This document shows, piece after piece, positions 1 through 5,453 of a DNA stretch of 5,631 bases (the first letter of the stretch is position 1; each line of letters opens with the position of its first letter). The stretch spans positions 13,966 to 19,596 of the forward strand of contig PMTB01000158.1 in NCBI GenBank assembly GCA_003167475.1. Reading direction: 5' to 3'. Position numbers and translations under genes: made by a program. Source of the stretch: a candidate division FCPU426 bacterium (GTDB taxonomy: Bacteria; Oederibacteriota; PGYV01; Palsa-1178). The notes below the pieces were generated by a model that had not been told where the DNA came from, made no database searches, and was given only the letters and a program-made list of their open reading frames with translations.

Positions 1-806
1 TTGTCCCCGACGTTGTCGGCGATAGTCGCTGCGTTGCGCGGATCATCTTCCGGTATGTTCTTTTCCACTTTACCTACGAGGTCGGCTCCTACATCCGCCG
101 CCTTTGTGAATATTCCGCCGCCGACCCTCATAAAGAGAGCGAGCAGGCATCCGCCGAAGCCGAACCCGACGAGAACGTCGGAGATGGCCGAAGCTTCAGT
201 CTGGAATATTAAGAATATCGAAGTTGCGCCGAGCAGTCCGAGTCCGATAGTGAACATTCCCGCTATCGAGCCTGTCCTGAAAGCGATTGTTAAAGCTTCT
301 TTTTTGCCCTTGTCAACCGCGCCTGCCGCGACCCTTACGTTGCCTTCTACGGCAAGTGTCATTCCGACAGTTCCGGTAACCGCTGAAGCCAGCGCGCCAA
401 GAACGAATGCCAGCGCCCTGCCCCATTTGATCTTAAGAACCTGTTCAGGCGAGTAACCCAGTGAAGCGGCTACCTGCGTTGTAAAGAAAAGCACTATTGC
501 AAGACCGATAACCAGCCAGATGATGGTTGAAAACTGCCTTGCAAGATAGGCATTCGCGCCTTTCTTGATCTCGGCGTTGATTTCTATCATCTTCTGCGTT
601 CCCCTTGATTTCGAAAGAATCTCGAACATCAGGTATACTCCATAAACGAGGGCAAGTATTGCCGTGCCCCAAACCACCCAAAGCGCTGTCTGTTCAAAAG
701 AGGAGAGCGGAGCGAGTTTGATGTGCTCTGCCGTCTTCTGAACGACTTCCACAGCGACCTGAGCAGCCTGTGTAACTGCTGCTGCTGCTGCTACTGTTTC
801 TGCCAT
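1..806 (-). CDS. hppA: Membrane-bound ion-translocating pyrophosphatase, N-terminal part (runs off the left edge)
   Basis: The first 268 codons read without interruption from ATG at 804-806 to the window edge. Family knowledge: the enzyme hydrolyses pyrophosphate and pumps H+ or Na+ across the membrane. Seen: an alanine-rich, mostly polar N-terminus (about residues 1-38, with five consecutive GCA codons), then hydrophobic helices at about 40-64, 94-114, 131-153, 180-201 and 209-226. The signature follows: R227, GGGIFTKAADVGADLVGKVE at 229-248 (D238, D242, K246, E248), then EDDPRN at 253-258 and ADNVGD at 263-268. These match the pyrophosphate/Mg-binding loop of plant and Thermotoga enzymes. 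The fragment ends before the helix-6 residues that set Na+ versus H+ specificity and before the Ala/Lys position that sets K+ dependence, so neither can be called. The N-terminal extension is longer than in the Thermotoga enzyme. A strong SD lies 9 nt upstream of the start. Confidence 0.95.
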   Translation of the reverse strand, partial: MAETVAAAAAVTQAAQVAVEVVQKTAEHIKLAPLSSFEQTALWVVWGTAILALVYGVYLMFEILSKSRGTQKMIEINAEIKKGANAYLARQFSTIIWLVIGLAIVLFFTTQVAASLGYSPEQVLKIKWGRALAFVLGALASAVTGTVGMTLAVEGNVRVAAGAVDKGKKEALTIAFRTGSIAGMFTIGLGLLGATSIFLIFQTEASAISDVLVGFGFGGCLLALFMRVGGGIFTKAADVGADLVGKVEKNIPEDDPRNAATIADNVGD

Positions 807-815
807 TTAGCTATT

Positions 816-823
816 ACCTCCTT
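816..823 (-). promoter_or_regulatory. Ribosome binding site of hppA
   Basis: AAGGAGGT on the minus strand is a full SD match, 9 nt from the ATG at 806. It fixes the start codon and suggests strong translation. Confidence 0.85.
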
Positions 824-831
824 GAGAAAGT

Positions 832-847
832 ATGGTATAAATACCAT
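832..847. repeat. Inverted repeat upstream of hppA
   Basis: ATGGTATAAATACCAT has two perfect 7-bp arms around a 2-bp centre, 26 to 41 nt upstream of the hppA start. As DNA it has the size and symmetry of a dimeric repressor site. As RNA it could form a 6-bp hairpin with a UUUA loop in the leader. There is no T tract, so it is unlikely to be a terminator. The symmetry is certain; a regulatory role is inferred. Confidence 0.5.
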
Positions 848-871
848 TTAATACGCAAAACAATGTTCCTA

Positions 872-899
872 TTTTTACATAACAACGTGGGTTTGTAAA
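872..899 (-). promoter_or_regulatory. Possible sigma-70-type promoter of hppA
   Basis: On the minus strand, TTTACA (894-899, five of six matches to TTGACA) is followed after 16 nt by TAAAAA (872-877). Transcription would start near 865, giving a leader of nearly 60 nt that includes the inverted repeat at 832-847. The -10 is imperfect and the region is AT-rich, so this is a candidate only. Confidence 0.35.
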
Positions 900-963
900 G
901 GATTTTCTAATAAAATCAGCACTTTTGAAAGTAATTTGGTGGTATTTTGTCGGTTGAAATGCG

Positions 964-979
964 CCCGCCGAAAGACGGG
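964..979 (-). terminator. Weak hairpin after the dehydrogenase gene
   Basis: In the minus-strand RNA, CCCGUC-UUUC-GGCGGG pairs over six positions with one G-U. It begins 13 nt past the TAG at 993-995. No clear U run follows it, so it may be an inefficient or factor-dependent terminator, or only an end-stabilising hairpin. The stem is worse on the plus strand, where one pair becomes C-A, which fits a role in minus-strand RNA. Confidence 0.35.
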
Positions 980-992
980 AAAAACAGCGTGA

Positions 993-2015
993 CTATATTT
1001 TTATTATCACCTTAAGGCAGTCTTTTCCTTCAGAAGCAAGCTTGAAACCATTTTTCATCTCATCTATATCCAGGGTATGCGTTATCATGTCGTCAACATT
1101 CACTTTTCCTGAACTTATAAGGTCCAGGGCTTCCTTATTATCCCTTGGCGACGCGCCATAGCTGGTTTTGATGCTTATATCATCCCTCCAGTACGGGTTG
1201 AAATCAATGGCAATAGTCTCTCCCGGCTTTGGCACGGCAAAAAACAGGACGCATCCGCCCTTGTCCACGGCCTGCAACCCCTGCTCCGCGGCTGATTTTG
1301 CGCCCGTACATATTATAACCTTGTCCGCCAGCCTCCCATCATTGGCTTTTTTTACGGCTTCAATGAGGTCCTGACCCGCAAGCACCGCGCTGTCGGCTCC
1401 GTACTTTTTGGCCGCGTCGAGCCTGAATTGGTTTGTATCCGTGGCGATTATCACGCCCGCGCCTTTTGCCTTTGCGAGTTTAATATGCAGCAGCCCGGCT
1501 ATGCCGCATCCGAGCACAAGCACGCAGTCGCCTTTCTTTATATGAAGCGCCCTTTGGCCGCGCGCCACGGTGCCCAAGGGTTCGATGAACGTCGCCTGTT
1601 CAAATGACATATTATCAGGGAGGACAACCACGCCGGTTTCAACTGATTTTCCGGAAACTTTCAAAAACTCGGAGAATCCGCCGGGCGCGAAATTATTCTT
1701 TGACTGAAAAACCGCGCAGGCCGTCTCGTGCCCGCTTTTGCAGTAAAAGCATTCATCACACGGCACGTGATGGGTGGCAAACACCCTGTCCCCAACCTTG
1801 AATTTTTTCACATCTTTACCGGTTCCTGATATCACACCCGCGTATTCGTGCCCCAGCACAAGCGGCGCTTTTTTTATCCTGTACCACTCCAGCACGTCGC
1901 TGCCGCATATGCCGCACGCCGCTGTTTTAATAAGGATGTCCGAGGCCCCTATTTCCGGGATTGGCTGTTCTTCCACCCTTACGTCCGAATTATTGTAATA
2001 CATCCCTACTTTCAT
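993..2015 (-). CDS. Zinc-dependent medium-chain dehydrogenase (sorbitol/threonine dehydrogenase-like)
   Basis: A 340-residue protein with the full medium-chain dehydrogenase layout. Catalytic zinc ligands: C37 in GICGSD, H56-E57 in GHEYAG, and E145 in IEPLG. Structural zinc: C86, C89, C92 and C100 (C-x2-C-x2-C-x7-C). The Rossmann fold has GCGIAG at 169-174 and an acidic residue, D193, at the end of the second strand, which in this family favours NAD+ over NADP+. The length is normal, so a soluble cytoplasmic enzyme oxidising an alcohol or polyol, or reducing the ketone, is expected. Sorbitol-, threonine- and butanediol-type enzymes share these motifs, so the substrate is open. The start ATG overlaps the stop of the upstream aldolase gene (ATGA), with AAAGGG a few bases before it, indicating translational coupling and a shared pathway. 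All key residues are present. Confidence 0.92.
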   Translation of the reverse strand: MKVGMYYNNSDVRVEEQPIPEIGASDILIKTAACGICGSDVLEWYRIKKAPLVLGHEYAGVISGTGKDVKKFKVGDRVFATHHVPCDECFYCKSGHETACAVFQSKNNFAPGGFSEFLKVSGKSVETGVVVLPDNMSFEQATFIEPLGTVARGQRALHIKKGDCVLVLGCGIAGLLHIKLAKAKGAGVIIATDTNQFRLDAAKKYGADSAVLAGQDLIEAVKKANDGRLADKVIICTGAKSAAEQGLQAVDKGGCVLFFAVPKPGETIAIDFNPYWRDDISIKTSYGASPRDNKEALDLISSGKVNVDDMITHTLDIDEMKNGFKLASEGKDCLKVIIKI

Positions 2016-2893
2016 TTTTTACCCTTTAACGAATTGTACAGGTCCAGCGCCTGAGCAGCCGTCATATTGTCGTGAACAACGGCCCTGACAGCCTGTATCA
2101 TGGCCACGGGATTCTCGTTCTGGAATATATTCCTTCCCATGTCCACGCCTATGGCCCCGGCCTTTACGGCATTATAAGTGAATTCAAGCGCTTCCTTAGT
2201 GGGGCGTTTCGTGCCGCCGGCTATGACTATCGGCGCGAGGCAGGCCTCGACGACTTCCTCAAAACCGTCGCAGTAATAGGTCTTAACTATATCCGCTCCG
2301 TTTTCAGACACAACACGGCAGGCGTGTTTTAAATATTTAAGGGCGTCTTTTTTATCCTCGGCCGTAAGTTCCCCGCCGTCTTCGCGCTCGCCTTTGACGA
2401 ATTTACCCAGCACAGGGTCGCTGCCGACCGCTGTTATGCCGATGGAGATGAGCCCGTACCTATGTGCCTCGTCGGTCAAGGTCGTAAGATTCGCGATAGT
2501 ATCGGTCTGGTGCGGCAATCCTATATAGCACGAAGTCGTAAAACCTATGGCGTTCAAATTGACCATTTCCTGCACCGAAACGGTGACTATTTCGTCGTCG
2601 AGCTCGGCGGGTTTGCGCATAGAGTTGCCGCCCGTCGCCCTGAGGATGATGGGTGTTTTGACCCATGGATTGAAGCTTGATTTTAATCCGCCTATGGTGG
2701 GGCTCACAGCGTCGCAAAAAGGAAGAAGGGGTTCGATCGTTTTTCTCAGGTCTTCCAGCCCGGCCGGCGCGCCCTGGAAATAGCCATGGTCCACGGCAAG
2801 CAGAACTGTCCTTCCTGATTTCGAATTGAACATCTGGGCCATCCTGTTTTTAAGCCCGCTCCACTCTGTTTTGTAGTCAAATATTTTTTTCAT
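2012..2893 (-). CDS. LsrF-like class I aldolase/thiolase (DeoC/FbaB superfamily)
   Basis: A 293-residue TIM-barrel enzyme from the preferred start. Counting from the upstream in-frame ATG (2905), visible motifs are AVDHGYFQG (37-45), the Schiff-base lysine K208 in IVKTYY, APIVIAGGTK (224-233) with the phosphate-binding glycines, and GVDMGRNIFQ (253-262). These blocks and the C-terminal PVAM...AVVHDN segment closely resemble E. coli LsrF, the thiolase that transfers acetyl from phosphorylated AI-2 breakdown product to CoA. They are also close to archaeal-type class I fructose-bisphosphate aldolase. No other lsr genes are visible, so AI-2 use is not supported; cleavage of a phosphorylated ketose or diketone is the safer call. 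The ATG at 2905 lies just before its own GGAGGT, whereas the ATG at 2893 follows that site by 4 nt, so 2893 is chosen. It is the first gene of a coupled pair with the dehydrogenase. Confidence 0.88.
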   Translation of the reverse strand: MKKIFDYKTEWSGLKNRMAQMFNSKSGRTVLLAVDHGYFQGAPAGLEDLRKTIEPLLPFCDAVSPTIGGLKSSFNPWVKTPIILRATGGNSMRKPAELDDEIVTVSVQEMVNLNAIGFTTSCYIGLPHQTDTIANLTTLTDEAHRYGLISIGITAVGSDPVLGKFVKGEREDGGELTAEDKKDALKYLKHACRVVSENGADIVKTYYCDGFEEVVEACLAPIVIAGGTKRPTKEALEFTYNAVKAGAIGVDMGRNIFQNENPVAMIQAVRAVVHDNMTAAQALDLYNSLKGKK

Positions 2894-2897
2894 AAAC

Positions 2898-2903
2898 ACC
2901 TCC
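2898..2903 (-). promoter_or_regulatory. Ribosome binding site that sets the aldolase start
   Basis: GGAGGT on the minus strand, 4 nt before ATG 2893. The alternative ATG at 2905 overlaps this site, so it would need an SD further upstream, where only AT-rich sequence is found. Confidence 0.75.
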
Positions 2904-2916
2904 ATTTTATTTTGGA

Positions 2917-2933
2917 AAATTATAACATAATTT
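2917..2933. repeat. Inverted repeat overlapping the aldolase -10
   Basis: AAATTAT and ATAATTT flank a 3-nt centre (AAC). The repeat covers the TGTTATAAT of the proximal aldolase promoter, which is where a repressor could act. The arms are pure A/T in an AT-rich stretch, so chance is a real alternative. Confidence 0.3.
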
Positions 2934-2948
2934 GTTTATATATGGGAA
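2919..2948 (-). promoter_or_regulatory. Proximal promoter of the aldolase-dehydrogenase operon
   Basis: On the minus strand, TTCCCA (2943-2948) is followed after 18 nt by a perfect TATAAT (2919-2924), with the extended -10 TG (TGTTATAAT). The predicted start near 2912 gives a leader of about 19 nt that contains GGAGGT. This again favours ATG 2893 over 2905. Confidence 0.55.
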
Positions 2949-2954
2949 ATAAAA

Positions 2955-2984
2955 ATTATATCACTTTTCTTTGCCGTGTATTTA
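2955..2984 (-). promoter_or_regulatory. Distal promoter-like repeat, copy 1
   Basis: TGATATAAT (extended -10, hexamer at 2955-2960) is preceded by CGGCAAAGAAAAG. It lies just past the stop of the DUF71 gene (2989) and ahead of the aldolase gene. It shares a 16-nt identical run (2959-2974) with copy 2 at 3725-3740. The -35 position (TAAATA) is poor, so activity would rest on the extended -10 or on an activator. It may provide a second, longer aldolase transcript. Confidence 0.5.
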
Positions 2985-2988
2985 TAGA

Positions 2989-3687
2989 TTAAACTGGAAC
3001 TAAATCACAAAAATAAAATCTGTTTTCCCTTAATGTTATCTCTCCCAACTTATAATTCACTGACTTCCTGAATATTGGCCCATCATAAACAAAAGTATGG
3101 AATTCCCCATTTTCACCGCACGGGTCGACTTTGGAAGGAAGGTCTTTTAAAAACTGTTTGTTATATTCCCTGCCCGCAAATTCTTTATCAAGCGCATGTG
3201 AATCAATGCATGTAACAACTGCTTTGAATCCCAAATCAATAAACTTTTCACCGAGTTTTGCAGTGTCATTTTTCCATAAAGGGAAAATACCATGCATATT
3301 TATTTTCGAGAGATTCTCTTCCCTGTATTTCCTTAAATCTTCAAGAAAAATATCACCGAAAACAGTTGCTGTAATACCCTTGTTCTTGTATTCAAGCAAT
3401 TTTTCATTCATTCGTGTTTCATATATTTCATTGGTAGAATTTATTGGAATAAAAACTTTTTCAAGAAGCATACACAAGGAAGCGGCCTGTTTTTCAAGAA
3501 GTATGCGCCTGACACCGTGCATGCTTATACGGTCATAACCTTCTGTCAGTGTTGTCAACAATGCGGATATTTCAAGACTGTTTGCCCGTTTAACTTCATA
3601 TAAGGCCATAGTGCTATCCTTGCCTCCGCTCCATGCAAGAATTGCTTTTTTAGGTATGTTTGCAGTCTGTGCATCGTTGAATTCCAT
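2989..3687 (-). CDS. Dph6/DUF71-family PP-loop ATPase (diphthine-ammonia ligase-like)
   Basis: A 232-residue, full-length adenine nucleotide alpha-hydrolase-type protein, probably cytoplasmic. From start 3687 it shows the PP-loop SGGKDS (20-25), SMHGVR (55-60), GDIFLEDLRKYRE (111-123), EFAGREYN and the C-terminal CGENGEFHTFVYDGP block (190-204). All are hallmarks of the family that includes eukaryotic/archaeal Dph6, which uses ATP and ammonia to form the final amide of diphthamide. Bacteria lack diphthamide, and comparative genomics has linked some bacterial members to B12 salvage; nothing here shows which reaction this one performs. An in-frame ATG lies at 3702, but 3687 is preferred. It has GAAAGGGG 5 nt upstream, the promoter at 3721-3750 would start transcription about 12 nt from 3702, and the homologous leader before 5420 has a stop in the matching frame. 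The DNA is clearly more AT-rich than the aldolase and dehydrogenase genes. Confidence 0.85.
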   Translation of the reverse strand: MEFNDAQTANIPKKAILAWSGGKDSTMALYEVKRANSLEISALLTTLTEGYDRISMHGVRRILLEKQAASLCMLLEKVFIPINSTNEIYETRMNEKLLEYKNKGITATVFGDIFLEDLRKYREENLSKINMHGIFPLWKNDTAKLGEKFIDLGFKAVVTCIDSHALDKEFAGREYNKQFLKDLPSKVDPCGENGEFHTFVYDGPIFRKSVNYKLGEITLRENRFYFCDLVPV

Positions 3688-3692
3688 TAATT

Positions 3693-3700
3693 CCCCTTTC
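3693..3700 (-). promoter_or_regulatory. Ribosome binding site that sets the DUF71 gene start
   Basis: GAAAGGGG, 5 nt before ATG 3687. AAAGGGG can pair with the 16S tail with one G-U. The same octamer at the same 5-nt spacing precedes the gene starting at 5420 (5426-5433). Confidence 0.65.
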
Positions 3701-3720
3701 ATTCTTCTCGTCCTACCTCC

Positions 3721-3750
3721 ATTTTATCACTTTTCTTTGCTTTTTACATA
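3721..3750 (-). promoter_or_regulatory. Promoter-like repeat, copy 2 (DUF71 gene)
   Basis: TGATAAAAT (extended -10, hexamer 3721-3726) follows GCAAAGAAAAG. The -35 position (TATGTA, 18-nt spacer) is weak. The predicted start near 3714 gives a leader of about 27 nt. From the -10 to ATG 3687 is exactly 33 nt, the same as in copy 3. The GGAGGT at 3715-3720 would sit at or upstream of the transcription start, so it is probably not the SD. Confidence 0.6.
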
Positions 3751-3751
3751 A

Positions 3752-3856
3752 TTAAATGCGCAGTCCCGTGCCGTATGTGTCATCTGTCCGGTTGTGGTCG
3801 CCCTGGAGCGGAATTCTTGGCCTTCCTATGGTTGGTATTGGCAGTTTTAATATTAA
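3752..3856 (-). pseudogene. Possible C-terminal gene remnant
   Basis: 34 codons are open from just after a stop at 3857-3859 to TAA at 3752-3754, with no ATG/GTG start. The reading includes GRPRIPLQGDHN and ends in TYGTGLRI. Codon choice (CTG, GGC, GAC, CGC) looks like the GC-richer left-hand genes rather than the AT-rich neighbours, hence the suspicion of a real tail. I do not recognise the family. An accidental open frame is quite possible. Confidence 0.25.
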
Positions 3857-4085
3857 TTACTCTATCCGAGACCCATAAATCATAAATCGGTCAAAATCGC
3901 TCTATTTTCATTTATATTTCATTGGTGATTAACGGGATGTTTTTCATCATTTTCAATTTCATTTAATTTTAATTGATTTGGGGCGTTATTTATCTGATAC
4001 CTCTACTTTGATACTCCTTAGCGGTAAAACGGGGAATTTGGGGGTCCCAAGATAGACGACATTCGCAACTGGGTGAGGACGGAGG

Positions 4086-4125
4086 AACCTGTTATTTTGA
4101 ACAATAGATTGTCTACAATCTGGTT
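4086..4125. repeat. Compact nested inverted repeats (three-way-junction-like)
   Basis: Outer arms AACC (4086-4089) and GGTT (4122-4125) enclose two adjacent hairpins: TGTT-ATTTTG-AACA (4090-4103), and AGATTGT-CT-ACAATCT (4106-4121) with perfect 7-bp arms. Only two bases between the hairpins are unpaired. It could be a folded DNA site, an RNA element or an element end. No U run follows on either strand, so it is not a classical terminator. Confidence 0.4.
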
Positions 4126-4223
4126 AACCTTATGTGCTAACACGAAGTAAAACTATCGTGAACACTTCCAGAGGACTAATACAAGAACCAACGGAATTTG
4201 TTGAAATTAAATGATTGAATAGA

Positions 4224-4775
4224 TTATTTGTCCAATACTTCATTATTCATTGTTCTTACAAATTCTATTGCATCTGCATCTATTGGTTCGCTTTCAGCCA
4301 ATTCGGATTTAAGATACATGCCACCTTTATTATAAATAAATGCTACCGAGGAATTTTTCAACTTTTTTACCACAATATCTGTAATTTGGTTAAAACCATT
4401 TGTTTTAACCCTTAAAAACCTAACGCAGGTTTGTCCGTTCCCGATTTTCTTTGTGAAATACATCTTACAGTCGCTCAAATTCAATCCATATACTTTTAAG
4501 GCATTTGCCATATTTCGTAAGTTCTGTTCATCAATTGAAATTTGTTTGTGAATTATTATAGCCGCCGCAAAGTAGTTTTTAGAAAAAATTCTAAAAGTCA
4601 GAGCCTTTGTAGTTGATTTTTTAAAAATTTTCCATCCGTCAGGAATTTGTGTGTTCGTGAAATATGTTTTTCTAGCCCCTTCGTTTGCTTTAATACCGCA
4701 TACATCACAAAAAATAAAGAACGCAACAATTAGTGCTATAAAAGCGAAGACAAATATCCAAATATTTTTTTTCAT
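4224..4775 (-). CDS. Membrane-anchored protein of unknown function
   Basis: 183 residues. I do not recognise the family. MKKN is followed by one strong hydrophobic helix (about 5-22) and then CDVC (23-26). The rest is a soluble domain expected outside the cytoplasmic membrane, rich in lysine, asparagine and beta-prone stretches. It has the flavour of PsbP/DcrB-type small domains (an IPDGWKIF motif early, a long central helix, a terminal helix EFVRTMN), but this is a weak impression. No lipobox is seen; the segment may be an uncleaved anchor or a signal peptide. It starts 42 bp after the upstream secreted-protein gene, with GAAAGGGGGG 5 nt before the ATG and no convincing promoter between them, so one transcript is likely. 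The DNA is AT-rich. Confidence 0.7.
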   Translation of the reverse strand: MKKNIWIFVFAFIALIVAFFIFCDVCGIKANEGARKTYFTNTQIPDGWKIFKKSTTKALTFRIFSKNYFAAAIIIHKQISIDEQNLRNMANALKVYGLNLSDCKMYFTKKIGNGQTCVRFLRVKTNGFNQITDIVVKKLKNSSVAFIYNKGGMYLKSELAESEPIDADAIEFVRTMNNEVLDK

Positions 4776-4817
4776 TGTTGCCCCCCTTTCGTTCGTCTTA
4801 TCTTAACTCTATTTACT

Positions 4818-5420
4818 TTAAGGATTTTTAATCATAAAATCTTCAAAACTTTTGATTTCCCGTATTTTTTCAAATATCCCATTTTGATATTTATAGATTT
4901 CTTTGGCATATTTTTCCTTCATATCGTCCTTTTCCTGTAATGAAACGGGTGTCCGATGTAAAATTATCTCATCATTGCCGTCATTATCCACATCTAATAC
5001 TTCTTCCCCTAAAAATCCCATTCCGATTTCGTGCATAAGTTCGATAATGCCTTTAAGGGTAATTCTTGTAACATAACATCTGCCTCTATTGCCTTCAAGA
5101 ATTGTCGCATAAACAACTTCATCTTTAATCGTCGTTCTAACCTTCATTAACTTTAAAGGTATCATATCTGGATATTCAATACGTCCTATCTCTTTACCTG
5201 ATTTTCCTTTGTCATCAACTTCAAGAACACGCATATAAGAACTTTCCGAACTCCAATCTTGGTCAGCCCCAAATTTCATATAGACTTCAATCTTAATAGT
5301 TTGGTTTTGTATTTTGTCATATGTTTCTTTAATTAAAACATCAGTATTTTTAGGAAACCAATCCTTTGCAAATATACATGTCGCTAATAACAAAAAAATT
5401 ATTACGTATATTTTTCTCAT
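4818..5420 (-). CDS. Secreted protein of unknown function with a DxDxDG loop
   Basis: 200 residues. A clear signal peptide (MRK, hydrophobic 4-17, probable cleavage after IFA at 16-18) sends it to the periplasm or outside. The mature part is mostly charged. At 142-153, LDVDNDGNDEII has the D143-x-D145-x-D147-G pattern of calcium-binding loops in FG-GAP/VCBS and dockerin-like proteins. A lysine/glutamate-rich helix (about 160-178) and a short tail follow. LATC at 12-15 resembles a lipobox, but threonine before the cysteine is unfavourable, so a lipoprotein is less likely. The start is supported by GAAAGGGG 5 nt upstream and a promoter at 5454-5483. It is first in a probable operon with the membrane-anchored protein gene. 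I do not recognise the family; calcium binding is inferred from one loop only. Confidence 0.72.
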   Translation of the reverse strand: MRKIYVIIFLLLATCIFAKDWFPKNTDVLIKETYDKIQNQTIKIEVYMKFGADQDWSSESSYMRVLEVDDKGKSGKEIGRIEYPDMIPLKLMKVRTTIKDEVVYATILEGNRGRCYVTRITLKGIIELMHEIGMGFLGEEVLDVDNDGNDEIILHRTPVSLQEKDDMKEKYAKEIYKYQNGIFEKIREIKSFEDFMIKNP

Positions 5421-5425
5421 TTATT

Positions 5426-5433
5426 CCCCTTTC
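5426..5433 (-). promoter_or_regulatory. Ribosome binding site and MKGE mini-ORF before the secreted-protein gene
   Basis: GAAAGGGG, 5 nt before ATG 5420. It is embedded in ATGAAAGGGGAATAAATG, in which the upstream ATG reads MKGE and a stop directly next to the real start. The DUF71 gene leader differs at a single base in this block (AATT for AATA). Confidence 0.65.
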
Positions 5434-5453
5434 ATTCATCTAGCATATACCTT

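Larger units (their letters stand above)
3751..4223. other. Gene-poor region with short coding-like tails
   Basis: About 470 bp lie between the DUF71 promoter and the end of the 183-residue gene, with no start codon, SD and open frame of useful length on either strand. Contents are patchy. A stretch at 3752-3856 is open on the minus strand and fairly GC-rich. A very AT-rich stretch runs from about 3857 to 3990, including a tandem CATAAAT pair at 3874-3887. From about 4020 to 4125 it is GC-richer and open on both strands. A small hairpin (TTGGG-GGT-CCCAA) lies at 4038-4050. The patchwork suggests decayed genes or a mobile-element scar, but no transposase motif is recognisable. Confidence 0.5.

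Noticed and set aside
1..456. A 151-codon open frame on the plus strand
   Set aside because: It is antisense to hppA, whose minus-strand translation carries the unmistakable pyrophosphatase signature. The serine/proline/alanine-rich product is a typical shadow.
445..681. A 78-codon minus-strand frame
   Set aside because: It lies in another frame inside hppA and has no SD; the hppA frame is open across it with membrane helices.
2893..2905. ATG at 2905 as the aldolase start
   Set aside because: It overlaps the only good SD, and the proximal promoter would leave a leader of about 7 nt. ATG 2893 has correct spacing.
3131..3538. A 135-codon plus-strand frame
   Set aside because: It is antisense to the DUF71 gene, whose conserved motifs span this stretch.
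4024..4075. Reading VVYLGTPKFPVLPL resembling the start of methionyl-tRNA formyltransferase (FMGTPEFAVP)
   Set aside because: The match is about ten residues, the downstream conserved formyltransferase sequence is missing, and the frame stops soon after. Chance similarity is more likely.
4086..4160. Integron attC site or gene cassette array
   Set aside because: The fold-back lacks the RYYYAAC/GTTRRRY core pairs and no integrase is visible. Genes here also have their own promoters, unlike typical cassettes.
4141..4160. CACGA...TCGTG inverted repeat as a terminator of the 183-residue gene
   Set aside because: The arms are five bases with a 10-nt loop, with no T run on either strand; too weak to call.
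5374..5385. Lipobox-like LATC in the signal peptide of the 200-residue protein
   Set aside because: Threonine precedes the cysteine where Gly, Ala or Ser is expected, and a good signal peptidase I site (IFA) follows, so an ordinary secreted protein is preferred.
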